Positions 1 to 7,763 are shown, counted from the stretch's first letter. The stretch: DNA of 15,252 nt from Bacillota bacterium (GCA_016280485.1 JAEEGU010000027.1:1-15252); one strand, 5' to 3'. A program made the numbers and translations. The notes: generated by a model from the letters alone, not told the origin.

Positions 1-666
1 ATAGATAAAAGGATTGTAGCTGCCGCTTTTTTTATCCTTTTCGAGATCATCAAGCGCATCGGCAAGATAAATCCAGCGGCCGAGGTTCCTACCAAGTTCA
101 CTGAGCACGCGTGAGCTATTTTCGCCCACCCTTTCACGCACCGCATCGCTTGCAAACACGCCTGCCATTATCCCTGCAAAGGAGTCTCCCGTAAAATCTA
201 TACTGCCGCTCTTTTCCTCTTCAAGTGCCGCGAGCCTTGTAAGCTCTGTCTTTATTACATCCGCCACATCGGGATATTTCAAGATAAGCTTCTTTGCCGC
301 GCCGCGAAGTGCCGCAGAGCCTATGCTCCCTCGTACCGGATGCTCATCTTTTTTATCGTCGAGCATATTAAAGTACACGAGCAGTACCATCATGTCCGCC
401 GCATAGTTTATCGCTTCGGATTCTCTCACAATCGGGAGCTTCTTCACGGGATGTATGATGCAGTGCTCAAACTCCACCGGCTCCTGTTCTTCCGAAAGCG
501 ATGAAAGCAGCAGCGCGAGAAACGCAAAGTCATAAGACAGTGCGAACCTTGGAACCTGCCCGAAACGGTCCGCTACAGCCTTGCAAACGCCGCAATAGTA
601 AGCCCTGTACGCTTCATATTCCCGCATCCTAAGCTCGGGCTTATATGCCATTACATAGCCAAGCAT
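1..666 (-). CDS. DUF5685 family protein, 3' end outside window
   Basis: Translation from the ATG at 666 gives 222 codons with no stop before the window edge, so the C-terminus is missing. I recognise it as the DUF5685 family, whose function is not known to me. Visible features are a CxxC pair (C25, C28) near the N-terminus, a later H68-C69-xx-H72 cluster, and an aspartate-rich stretch D203, D206, D207, D211 followed by YNP at 217-219. The rest looks alpha-helical with no clear signal peptide. The Cys/His residues could bind metal, and the DxxDDxxxD run recalls isoprenoid-synthase-like helical enzymes; both are inference. Start choice: AGGTGGG lies 5-6 bases upstream of ATG and overlaps the TAG stop of the preceding gene, leaving an 11-base gap. 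It is the last visible gene of the operon that begins at 7712. Confidence 0.8.
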   Translation of the reverse strand, partial: MLGYVMAYKPELRMREYEAYRAYYCGVCKAVADRFGQVPRFALSYDFAFLALLLSSLSEEQEPVEFEHCIIHPVKKLPIVRESEAINYAADMMVLLVYFNMLDDKKDEHPVRGSIGSAALRGAAKKLILKYPDVADVIKTELTRLAALEEEKSGSIDFTGDSFAGIMAGVFASDAVRERVGENSSRVLSELGRNLGRWIYLADALDDLEKDKKSGSYNPFIY

Positions 667-670
667 AGTC

Positions 671-680
671 TACCCACCTA
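671..680 (-). promoter_or_regulatory. Ribosome binding site overlapping upstream stop codon
   Basis: On the minus strand the bases read TAGGTGGGTA. The first three are the stop codon of the nucleoside phosphorylase gene and AGGTGGG is the Shine-Dalgarno sequence for the DUF5685 gene. Terminating ribosomes would sit on this site, so translational coupling of the two genes is likely (inference). Confidence 0.6.
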
Positions 681-1985
681 GAGTCCTATTACTCTCTTGA
701 TAAGTACCGGTGCATCCGGTGCCTTATCCGAAATCTTAAATGCCTTTTCTGCTTCCGCTGCGGCTCTTTCTACCTTTCCGGCATCATTTCCGTAAACGGT
801 AGCAAGTACATCGCCCTTTTTAACGGCACTACCCACCTTTTTCGAAAGGTAGATGCCCGCCGAAAGGTCGATTTCATCCTCTTTTGTGGCTCTGCCCGCA
901 CCGGAATGCTGGCTGGCAAGCCCGATGCCCCTAGCCTTTATTTCTGCCACATACCCATCCGAGGATGCACGAATTTCCTTTTCTATGCTGTGCTGAGGTA
1001 AAAGCTTGTAATCGTCTACGATTCCAGGGTTTCCGCCCTGAGCCGCAACAAACCTTCGGAATACCTCAAGTGCCGCGCCGTTTTCAAGGGCAGCCTTTGC
1101 CTTTTCATGGCCCTCATCCGCGGCTTTCGCATGTCCGCCCAGATAAATCATAAGTCCCGCAAGCTTTAACGCAAGCTCCTCGATATCCTTTGGGCCGTGG
1201 CCCTTTAATACCTCGATAGCCTCGATTACCTCGAGACTGTTCCCCACTGCGTTTCCGAGCGGCTGGTTCATATCGGTGATTACGGCTACGGTCTTTTTCC
1301 CGTCCGCCTTTCCGATTTCGCACATCATATTGCTAAGCTCCGCAGCCATTTCTTCGTTCTTCATGAACGCGCCGTCGCCGCACTTTACATCGAGAACGAT
1401 TGCATCCGAGCCGCACGCAAGCTTTTTGCTCATAATGCTGCTCGTGATAAGGCTTAAGTTATCTATTGTCGCCGTCACATCGCGAAGCGCATAAAGCTTT
1501 TTATCCGCAGGCGCCACATGAGCAGTCTGCCCTATTACGGACATTCCTACCTCTCTGACCTGCTTAAAGAACTCCTCAGGCTCGAGCGCCGTCTTGAAGC
1601 CGGGAATCGATTCCATCTTGTCCACGGTGCCGCCCGTGAAGCCTAGACCTCTGCCGCTCATTTTAGCTACCTTTACGCCGCATGCCGCAGCAAGCGGTGC
1701 TACGATAAGTGTGGTCTTGTCGCCGACTCCGCCCGTAGAATGCTTGTCCACCTTTATGCCGTCTATGCCTGAAAGGTCCACCACATCGCCTGAAAGCTTC
1801 ATTGCACGCGTAAGCGCATAGGTTTCGTCCATGTCCATGCCTCGCCAGAGGATGGCCATAAGGAGCGCTGAGGTCTGGTAATCGGGAATCGAGCCGTCCG
1901 TCACGCCCTTTACGAAATATTCTATTTCATCCCTTGTAAGGGCTCCGCCCTCACGCTTTTTCAGGATAATACCGTACATATCCAT
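678..1985 (-). CDS. pdp: Pyrimidine-nucleoside phosphorylase
   Basis: Cytoplasmic enzyme that splits uridine, deoxyuridine or thymidine with phosphate into base and (deoxy)ribose-1-phosphate. The 435-residue length fits the family. The N-terminal helical domain begins MYGIILKKREGG. The phosphate-binding signature KHSTGGVGDK lies at 81-90 and the glycine-rich SGRGLGFTGGTVDKMES at 110-126. SIMSKKLACGSDAIVLDVK, the next conserved block, lies at about 180-200. The C-terminal alpha/beta domain carries a final H-SGAGR segment. I chose the broad Firmicutes Pdp name over DeoA because of overall resemblance to Pdp; substrate range cannot be read from sequence alone. Start at ATG 1985 is supported by AGAGG eight bases upstream. 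It lies 32 bases downstream of deoB, whose product acts on the sugar phosphate made here, so the pair forms a nucleoside catabolic step. Confidence 0.95.
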   Translation of the reverse strand: MDMYGIILKKREGGALTRDEIEYFVKGVTDGSIPDYQTSALLMAILWRGMDMDETYALTRAMKLSGDVVDLSGIDGIKVDKHSTGGVGDKTTLIVAPLAAACGVKVAKMSGRGLGFTGGTVDKMESIPGFKTALEPEEFFKQVREVGMSVIGQTAHVAPADKKLYALRDVTATIDNLSLITSSIMSKKLACGSDAIVLDVKCGDGAFMKNEEMAAELSNMMCEIGKADGKKTVAVITDMNQPLGNAVGNSLEVIEAIEVLKGHGPKDIEELALKLAGLMIYLGGHAKAADEGHEKAKAALENGAALEVFRRFVAAQGGNPGIVDDYKLLPQHSIEKEIRASSDGYVAEIKARGIGLASQHSGAGRATKEDEIDLSAGIYLSKKVGSAVKKGDVLATVYGNDAGKVERAAAEAEKAFKISDKAPDAPVLIKRVIGL

Positions 1986-2017
1986 ACATGTCGCCTCTTT
2001 TGAAATCCTTAGTTTTA

Positions 2018-3205
2018 CTATTTCACAATTTCGCCCGCAAAGCTTTCACCGATTTCGGTTTTGGCTTCTATACCGAGCATGTCAAGAATGCTTGCTCCAA
2101 TATCCGCGAAGGTTGAGCGAACGCCTAAGTTTACACCGCTTTTAACCTTAGCTCCGTATGCTACAAACGGAATGTATTCTCTGGTGTGATCCCAGCCGGT
2201 GTGGATAGGATCGTTGCCGTGGTCCGCGCATATCATCAGCACGTCGCCGTCCTTCATTGCGCCCATAATTTCAGGAAGCCTTGCATCGAACTCCTCGATT
2301 GCCCTGCCGTAGCCCTCGACATCACGTCTGTGGCCGTACTGGGAATCGAAGTCAACAAGATTTGTAAAGATGAAGCCCTCGAAATCTTCCTTTAAGGCTT
2401 CGATGGTCTTGTCAACGCCATCCATATTGTTGTCGGTGTGAACGCTCTTTGTAACGCCCTGTCCGTTAAAAATGTCGCTTATTTTGCCAACCGTGTAGCT
2501 TGTCATGCCGCTCTCGCTAACATAATCAAGCACCGTCTTGCCCGTAGGTGAAACGGCATAGTCGTGGCGCTGGCTTGTGCGTGTGCGCGTACCGTCGGCA
2601 TTCTTCACGTAAGGTCTTGCGATTACTCTGCCGCAGGCAACATCGCCTACGAGCATCTTTCTCGCAATTTCACAGATTTCGTACAGCCTTTCGATAGGGA
2701 TTACCGCTGTATTTGCGGCAATCTGGAAAACGCTGTCTGCCGAGGTATATACAATCGGGCATCCTGTCTTTTCGTGCTCCGGTCCGAGCTCTTCGATAAT
2801 AGCTGTTCCGGAAGCTGTGCAGTTACCTAAGATTTTGCTGCCTATCGCCTTTTCGTATTCCTCGATAAAGCTCTTTGGGAATCCGTCAGGATAGGTCTTG
2901 AAAGGGATCTCTGTATAGAGTCCTGCGATTTCCCAGTGTCCGGTTATGGTATCCTTGCCGACCGACTTTTCGCCAAGCTTTGCAAAGGAGCCTATCGGTG
3001 CATCTACCTTGAAACGGCCGTCCGCCGCACCGTCGATATTAAAGAACCCGAGCTTTTTAAGATTCGGTAGCTTCAAATTCGGGTTGTGGTCCATTATATG
3101 ACCGAGAGTATTTGCGCCCGCATCGCCGTACTTTGCGGCATCAGGCAGCTCGCCTATTCCAAGGCTGTCTGTAACGATTAGTGTCACTCTGTTTACTTTC
3201 TTCAT
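2018..3205 (-). CDS. deoB: Phosphopentomutase
   Basis: Interconverts (deoxy)ribose-1-phosphate and (deoxy)ribose-5-phosphate, joining nucleoside breakdown to central sugar metabolism. It belongs to the alkaline-phosphatase superfamily, with two metal ions and a phosphothreonine intermediate. With the start used here (395 aa) the first metal aspartate is D13 in TLIVTDSLGIGELPDA, the expected nucleophile is T86 in GKDTITGHWE, and the C-terminal metal site is ICADHGNDP followed by HTGWDHTREYIPF. Length matches bacterial DeoB (about 390-395 aa). Start: in-frame candidates are GTG 3214, ATG 3208 and ATG 3205. The GTG lies inside the Shine-Dalgarno AGAGGTGG, so it is unlikely. ATG 3205 gives the best spacing and the usual MKKVNRV-type N-terminus; 3208 remains possible. 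Its SD overlaps the stop of the upstream phosphoesterase gene. Confidence 0.96.
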   Translation of the reverse strand: MKKVNRVTLIVTDSLGIGELPDAAKYGDAGANTLGHIMDHNPNLKLPNLKKLGFFNIDGAADGRFKVDAPIGSFAKLGEKSVGKDTITGHWEIAGLYTEIPFKTYPDGFPKSFIEEYEKAIGSKILGNCTASGTAIIEELGPEHEKTGCPIVYTSADSVFQIAANTAVIPIERLYEICEIARKMLVGDVACGRVIARPYVKNADGTRTRTSQRHDYAVSPTGKTVLDYVSESGMTSYTVGKISDIFNGQGVTKSVHTDNNMDGVDKTIEALKEDFEGFIFTNLVDFDSQYGHRRDVEGYGRAIEEFDARLPEIMGAMKDGDVLMICADHGNDPIHTGWDHTREYIPFVAYGAKVKSGVNLGVRSTFADIGASILDMLGIEAKTEIGESFAGEIVK

Positions 3206-3210
3206 CATTT

Positions 3211-3219
3211 CCACCTCTA
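3211..3219 (-). promoter_or_regulatory. Ribosome binding site of deoB overlapping upstream TAG
   Basis: The minus strand reads TAGAGGTGG: the stop codon of the phosphoesterase gene (3217-3219) merges with the Shine-Dalgarno sequence of deoB. It decides the deoB start, since the GTG at 3214 lies within it, and it suggests coupled translation. Confidence 0.6.
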
Positions 3220-3915
3220 CTTTATTCTGATAGGTTTGGCATCGAGATAATCCAGTGAAATCAAACGATATTCCACACCATTATATATACCCTGCAGCCC
3301 CTTTGGCCACACATCCTTGCCGTGAAGATGTCCGTAGTACACGTTCCTTACACCATACCTTTCAAAGAGTTCGGTAAACCTGCTGGCATTGTGTCTTTCA
3401 TCTGTCGGAGGGTAATGGAGCGCGCCGATTATATCGGTGTAGCCCGCTGTCTTTGCAGCCTCGAGCGACATTTCAAGCCTTAAGGCCTCGCGCCTGTATA
3501 TCTTTTCATCCTGCTCCGTATAATCAGCAGCCCCCGGGCAAAGCCATCCGCGAGTGCCGCAAATTGCCGTGCCTTCCGCTGCGAAAAAAGTATTTTGCAG
3601 GAAGTACATATCATCATAAAGCTTATTAAGCTTTGATACGGATTGCCACCAGAGCTCGTGGTTGCCCTTTAGAAGTACCTTTTGCCCCGGGATATGGGAA
3701 TGGACCCAATCAAGGTCCGCCATCGCCTCCTCCTGTTTTAAGGCCCAGGAGATATCTCCGGCAATCAGCACCGTATCTTCGTCATTTATCATTTCCCTGC
3801 AGCTTTCCTCAAGGCGCTCTGCGTGGTTAACCCAGCGCGGCCCGTAAATCTCCATGGGCTTTTCAACCCTCGGGTCAAAGGAAAGGTGCAAATCTGCTAT
3901 GGCGAATATTGCCAT
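3217..3915 (-). CDS. Calcineurin-like metallophosphoesterase (COG1768 type)
   Basis: A 232-residue cytoplasmic two-metal phosphoesterase. All family motifs are present in order: D-L-H at residues 8-10, GDISW at about 53-57, GNHELWW near residue 84, ALHYPP at about 165-170, and YGHLHG near 194-199. The short length and the GNHELWW and YGHLHG context match the predicted phosphohydrolases of COG1768. The natural substrate of this group is not known to me, so no specific reaction is assigned. There is no signal peptide or membrane segment. Start ATG 3915 is preceded by AGAGGTG with a 6-base spacer. It lies between rmuC (28-base gap) and deoB (about 11 bases), in the same operon. An association with nucleotide or envelope phosphate metabolism is possible but only inferred from context. 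Confidence 0.88.
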   Translation of the reverse strand: MAIFAIADLHLSFDPRVEKPMEIYGPRWVNHAERLEESCREMINDEDTVLIAGDISWALKQEEAMADLDWVHSHIPGQKVLLKGNHELWWQSVSKLNKLYDDMYFLQNTFFAAEGTAICGTRGWLCPGAADYTEQDEKIYRREALRLEMSLEAAKTAGYTDIIGALHYPPTDERHNASRFTELFERYGVRNVYYGHLHGKDVWPKGLQGIYNGVEYRLISLDYLDAKPIRIK

Positions 3916-3943
3916 CTTTCACCTCTTGTCTGCTTAGTTTATT

Positions 3944-4942
3944 TTATCTGCGGTCCGAACCAAACAGCTCCTCTGCGTCGGCCTCGGTCAGGTTCTGAAC
4001 ATCGCGCAGCTTTTGCCTGATCATATTGGTTCTGGTTACAACCAGTGCATCCAGCTCGCGCTGCGCCTGATCGATGCGCTCCTGAGTTTTTTCAAGGCCT
4101 GCGCCGAACTTGTCAAACTCGGTCTTTACCGCTCCGAGGACCGTCCAAACCTCGCTTGAATGCTTTTGAATCGCAAGTGTCCTAAAGCCCATCTGCAGGC
4201 TGTTAAGAAGTGCCGCCATGGTCGTAGGTCCTGCGATGCTCACCTTGTAGTCCCTTTGCAGAATCTCGACAAGGTTCCTGCGCACAACCTCGGCGTACAG
4301 CCCTTCGATTGGGAGGAACATTATCGCAAAGTCCGTGGTGTAAGGCGGACAGATGTACTTGTCGCGAATTGACTTTGCCTCCGCCTTTATGCGCGTTTCG
4401 AGCGCCTTGTAAGCCGTGTCAATCTCGGCCTGATTTCCACCATCGTACGCATCCGCAAGCCTTGCGTAGTAGTCAGCCGGAAACTTGGAGTCAATCGGCA
4501 GGTACACGCGGCCCTTGCCTTCGCCCGGCATGCTTATGGCATATTCCACTCTCTCGGCAGATCCCGGCACAACTGCGATATTTGTCTCGTACTGCTCCGG
4601 CGCCAGAATCTGTTCCAGTATGGCTCCGAGCTGAATCTCGCCAAGTATGCCCCTGGTCTTGACATTCGAAAGGATTTTGGAAAGGTCGCCCACACTGCCC
4701 GCGAGGCTCTGCATTTCGCCAAGGCCCTTGTGAAGCTCTTCGAGGCGTTCATCCAGGGTTCTGCGCAGATTTTCAATGCGCTGCTCTTCCTGCATCTGCC
4801 CCGATTGCAGCATCCTGCTCATATTTCTGTCGACATCGTCAGCCCGCCGCGAAAGCTCGCTTCGAGTATTTAAGAATAAGGCCAAAACTATTAAATTCAT
4901 CAAAATCAGTGCCGTAAAGCCTGCTATGATTATGAGTTCCAT
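3944..4942 (-). CDS. rmuC: RmuC family DNA recombination protein
   Basis: RmuC proteins limit recombination at inverted repeats and carry a predicted PD-(D/E)xK nuclease-like core. This 332-residue copy has an N-terminal membrane anchor (about residues 2-24), a charged coiled coil (about 28-95) and then the RmuC core. The core shows NVKTRGILGEIQLGAIL, PIDSKFP and FLPIEGLYAEVV in the expected order. The C-terminal tail is again coiled-coil rich. Length is at the short end for the family but the core is complete. Start ATG 4942 has AAAGGA with a 6-base spacer, and the upstream LTA-synthase-like gene stops only 13 bases before it with tandem TAA TAA. It is co-transcribed with envelope and nucleoside genes; no functional link to those is evident. 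Confidence 0.93.
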   Translation of the reverse strand: MELIIIAGFTALILMNLIVLALFLNTRSELSRRADDVDRNMSRMLQSGQMQEEQRIENLRRTLDERLEELHKGLGEMQSLAGSVGDLSKILSNVKTRGILGEIQLGAILEQILAPEQYETNIAVVPGSAERVEYAISMPGEGKGRVYLPIDSKFPADYYARLADAYDGGNQAEIDTAYKALETRIKAEAKSIRDKYICPPYTTDFAIMFLPIEGLYAEVVRRNLVEILQRDYKVSIAGPTTMAALLNSLQMGFRTLAIQKHSSEVWTVLGAVKTEFDKFGAGLEKTQERIDQAQRELDALVVTRTNMIRQKLRDVQNLTEADAEELFGSDRR

Positions 4943-4955
4943 TGAGTTTCCTTTA

Positions 4956-7712
4956 TTAGTCTATGAGTCCCGACGGATGTGCGGTGTAGATGCGTATACC
5001 CATATCTTTGAGCTCTGAAAGAGGTCCGTTTAGATCGCTTTCGTTTATTACAAGCGCCCATATAGGGTTCGCCTCTATGAACTTCTTTATGTCTGAAACG
5101 CTGCCGCCACAGGCCGAAGCATCAAGGAACAGGTCATATCTGCCCGTTACATCGGTCGTCTCGGATGCGTAAAAACGAATCTGCCGCCCGAGCTTGACAC
5201 CGTCATCGCCCATGTTACCAAAGAGGAGCCTTACATTGTCGAGGCTGTCGATTCTCTCGCCGGTGAGTCTAAAGGTAAGGCGCGTATCATCATGCGTCCT
5301 GAACCATTCGAGAATTTGATATTCATCGAGCACGAGCGCTCCCGTATCCTCGTTTACCGTATATATGTCCTCTGCTCCGACACCCTTTACAGGATTTCCG
5401 TTGCGGTCAAACACGCCCTCTCTCTCCTGCCACTTTACGGTCAGCACTATGTCGCGGACGCCCGCACTGTAGCTCTCATCAAGCGCCTCAATGCTTCCGC
5501 TTCCTACAAGGCTCTCGTTCGGATAGCCTGCAACGGCGATTGATTTTGGATAATCCTCGTTCTTCTTTTCGCTCTTTTCACCCAGATAAATCAGGCGGAG
5601 CGAATCGTTTTTCAAAAGGTATTCGCACGTACCTATGAGCTGCATGCACCTTTGATAGTATTCGTAAAGGCCGTCGAGAGGTACCGGCTCGTATGTATCC
5701 ACATTCCATGCACTGCCGTGGTCGAATATACCGTCGAGCGCGATTTCGTACATCACATCACCCAGGATAAAGCTGCCCTTCTTAACAAAGGTCTGCTCTG
5801 CGACAAAGCCCTCGCCCGGCGCAAACATATTGTGGCCGAAATACAGCGTGTCGAGTTCTTCCCAGCCCAGAAGATAAGCCATAGTCGGCAGGATGTCGAG
5901 CTGGCCGCACGCCTTTGTAATCGCGCCGTCACAGCCCATATTAACTCCCGGAACATGAATGATGCAAGGCACGTTTAACAGCTCGCTGTCGTAATATTTG
6001 TCGGTCCCAAGCAGCCCGCACATAGCATCATCGATTTCCGCGCCGTGCGTAAGTCCCGCATGGTCGCCGTAAATTACGAATATGCTGTTGTCGTAAAGTC
6101 CCAGATCCTGAAGCTTTTGCAGGAACTGGCCTATCGAATAGTCAAGGTACGCTACGCTCTGGAGATAGTTTCCTACCGTTGTGTCCTTTAATTCCTTGCC
6201 GACCTTTATGAACTGGTATTTGTCGAGCATCTTGAAAGGATTATGGTTCGAGAGTGTATTCACGAAAGCGTAATACGGCTCCTGCATGTTTTCCTTTATG
6301 AGGTCGCCCGTCTGCGCAAAGAAGTCCGAATCCGGCAGGCCCCAGCCCATCCATTCGGTCATCTCGTAGTCGCCGCCCTGACCCTTTAAGCCGCCGAAAT
6401 ATCTGTCGAAGCCGAGGTTAGGATATGCAGTTTCGCGTGACCAGTAATTTCTGTCCTCAAAGGCGTGGAAGACCGCGGTGCTGTAGCCCTTTTCGCCGAG
6501 CAGCACAGGGAAGCCTCTGAAATAATCGGTATGTCCGTAAACCTCATAGGTATAGGACAGCACCGTACCGTAAATCGAATTGTTTGCGGCAAACTCGGCA
6601 TCCGAGGTATTGCCACTGCCGACCTGCTGATAGAAGTGGTCGAAATATGCAGTATCCTCGCGCCCGATTAAGGCATTTAAGTTCGGAGTAAGCTCCTGGC
6701 CGTTATATTCCATGCCGATTACAAAATCCATAAAGGATTCGAGCTGGATAAAGATAACGTTTCTGCCCTTGGCTGCGCCAAAGAGAGGTCCATCCTTTTC
6801 CTCTGCGTAGGAATCTGTGAAATAATCGAGATTCCCGTCGCTAATACCGCCGCGCGCCGTTAAAATATCATGTATGTGGTAGTTAAAAAACTCCTGGTTT
6901 CTGATAGAAAGCGAAAAGTCGCTGAAGGTCGAGGTGCCGATGATAATCAAGATAATCAGCACAAATGCGAGGAGGCGGATAAGTACCTGGTGTCTGCCGT
7001 CACGGCGCTTTTCGCGCTTTTCGCATTCTGCACGCTCCGCCTCAGTAGGTCGCGTTGGAGCCGCAGGCTCTGTATCCCGCGTGAGAGCCGCAGGCTCTGC
7101 GCAGCACGGCTGCGCCACCGTGATTTTATCGAAAATCACGGTGCACGCGGCATCTACCCGTCCGCACCAGGCTATAAAGCTCTGGCACGCACGAACGATT
7201 GCTGCTTCACGTGGAGGTTTATAGGCGTAAGTGACTTTCTGCTCTTCAAGCTGAGCCTTTGGATCAAAGTCATCTGCAAGCTCGTAGCCCTTTGAAATAC
7301 GCCATCTGTGCAGAACATTGTCTGCAATTATATAGGCTATGATGATCAGCGCATCCGCAATCATCAGGTAATTCGACGGCTTCATCACCTCTTCGATACA
7401 TTCGGTGATGGTTCCGACCATTCCTGCCGCACCGAGCATGGTTACCGACAGGTATTTGCCGAAATAGCTGTAATATGTCACATCCGCGAACATTAGGCCT
7501 GAAAGCAGCAGGTATACAAATGCCGCAAGTCCGCGTTTTTTACCAAAAATGCTGAAAAATATCCCCGTTAAAAAGACGCTTATCATAACTACTATCGAAA
7601 AGTATGAATTAACGTCCATTTTGAAATAAAAAAAGAAATATTTTGCGATTACGAAAATCGCCAAAATCAGTATAATTTTTTTCTCTGCGATAATTTGCTT
7701 AAAATTCTCCAT
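4956..7712 (-). CDS. LTA synthase-like phosphoglycerol transferase with extra C-terminal domain
   Basis: Membrane enzyme of the LtaS/alkaline-phosphatase superfamily, which transfers glycerol-phosphate units from phosphatidylglycerol onto envelope polymers. It has 918 residues against about 650 for classical LtaS. Membrane helices lie at about 12-30, 35-55, 61-80, 114-132 and 243-262. The sulfatase-fold catalytic domain (about 315-680) shows metal ligand E325 in FIQLESF, catalytic T369 in GSGNTSDAEF, H416, SNHNPF around H490 and D550/H551 in YGDHAG. These match the LtaS residue pattern, so it should be active. Two additions stand out. A long cytoplasmic linker (about 138-242) carries duplicated EPAA-x-TR units. 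A C-terminal extension (about 722-918) looks like a degenerate glycerophosphodiesterase barrel. No Shine-Dalgarno sequence precedes the ATG, and a -10 box ends only ten bases before it. First gene of the operon running to position 1. The acceptor (LTA or another phosphoglycerol polymer) cannot be told from sequence. Confidence 0.9.
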   Translation of the reverse strand: MENFKQIIAEKKIILILAIFVIAKYFFFYFKMDVNSYFSIVVMISVFLTGIFFSIFGKKRGLAAFVYLLLSGLMFADVTYYSYFGKYLSVTMLGAAGMVGTITECIEEVMKPSNYLMIADALIIIAYIIADNVLHRWRISKGYELADDFDPKAQLEEQKVTYAYKPPREAAIVRACQSFIAWCGRVDAACTVIFDKITVAQPCCAEPAALTRDTEPAAPTRPTEAERAECEKREKRRDGRHQVLIRLLAFVLIILIIIGTSTFSDFSLSIRNQEFFNYHIHDILTARGGISDGNLDYFTDSYAEEKDGPLFGAAKGRNVIFIQLESFMDFVIGMEYNGQELTPNLNALIGREDTAYFDHFYQQVGSGNTSDAEFAANNSIYGTVLSYTYEVYGHTDYFRGFPVLLGEKGYSTAVFHAFEDRNYWSRETAYPNLGFDRYFGGLKGQGGDYEMTEWMGWGLPDSDFFAQTGDLIKENMQEPYYAFVNTLSNHNPFKMLDKYQFIKVGKELKDTTVGNYLQSVAYLDYSIGQFLQKLQDLGLYDNSIFVIYGDHAGLTHGAEIDDAMCGLLGTDKYYDSELLNVPCIIHVPGVNMGCDGAITKACGQLDILPTMAYLLGWEELDTLYFGHNMFAPGEGFVAEQTFVKKGSFILGDVMYEIALDGIFDHGSAWNVDTYEPVPLDGLYEYYQRCMQLIGTCEYLLKNDSLRLIYLGEKSEKKNEDYPKSIAVAGYPNESLVGSGSIEALDESYSAGVRDIVLTVKWQEREGVFDRNGNPVKGVGAEDIYTVNEDTGALVLDEYQILEWFRTHDDTRLTFRLTGERIDSLDNVRLLFGNMGDDGVKLGRQIRFYASETTDVTGRYDLFLDASACGGSVSDIKKFIEANPIWALVINESDLNGPLSELKDMGIRIYTAHPSGLID
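7058..7143 (-). repeat. Cluster of four short palindromes inside the LTA-synthase-like gene
   Basis: Four inverted repeats lie within 86 bases of coding sequence. They are 7116-7127/7132-7143 (12-bp perfect arms, 4-base loop), 7099-7105/7109-7115 (7-bp arms, 3-base loop), 7084-7089/7093-7098 (6-bp arms, 3-base loop) and 7058-7062/7066-7070 (5-bp arms, 3-base loop). The first three abut with no base between them. A 15-bp direct repeat (GAGCCGCAGGCTCTG) occurs at 7058-7072 and 7085-7099, a 27-base period, giving the protein duplicates EPAALTR and EPAAPTR. It encodes about residues 190-219, in the linker between membrane helices 4 and 5. It looks like a small palindromic element captured in frame. 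Confidence 0.75.
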
Positions 7713-7721
7713 AACACTATT

Positions 7722-7751
7722 ATTATACTAAATGAAAGGCAATATTCGCAA
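7722..7751 (-). promoter_or_regulatory. Promoter of the LTA-synthase-like operon
   Basis: On the minus strand TTGCGA (7751-7746) and a perfect TATAAT (7727-7722) are separated by 18 bp, a good vegetative-type promoter. Predicted initiation falls around 7714-7716, only a few bases before the ATG at 7712. This would give a nearly leaderless mRNA, in keeping with the absence of a Shine-Dalgarno sequence. Confidence 0.7.
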
Positions 7752-7763
7752 GACTTTTCTTGC
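7748..7763. promoter_or_regulatory. Inverted repeat spanning both divergent -35 boxes, candidate operator
   Basis: GCAAGA-CTTT-TCTTGC is a perfect 6-bp inverted repeat with a 4-base centre. It overlaps the -35 elements of both divergent promoters, and its centre (7755.5) is also the midpoint between the two -10 boxes. It could bind a dimeric regulator of both directions. Alternatively the symmetry may simply come from two facing TTGC half-sites. Confidence 0.4.

Noticed and set aside
7116..7143. 12-bp hairpin as a transcription terminator or attenuator
   Set aside because: It lies within an intact reading frame and no T tract follows on either strand.
6870..7295. Open frame of 141 codons opposite the LTA-synthase-like linker
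   Set aside because: No recognisable domain; Arg/Leu-rich translation antisense to a real gene.
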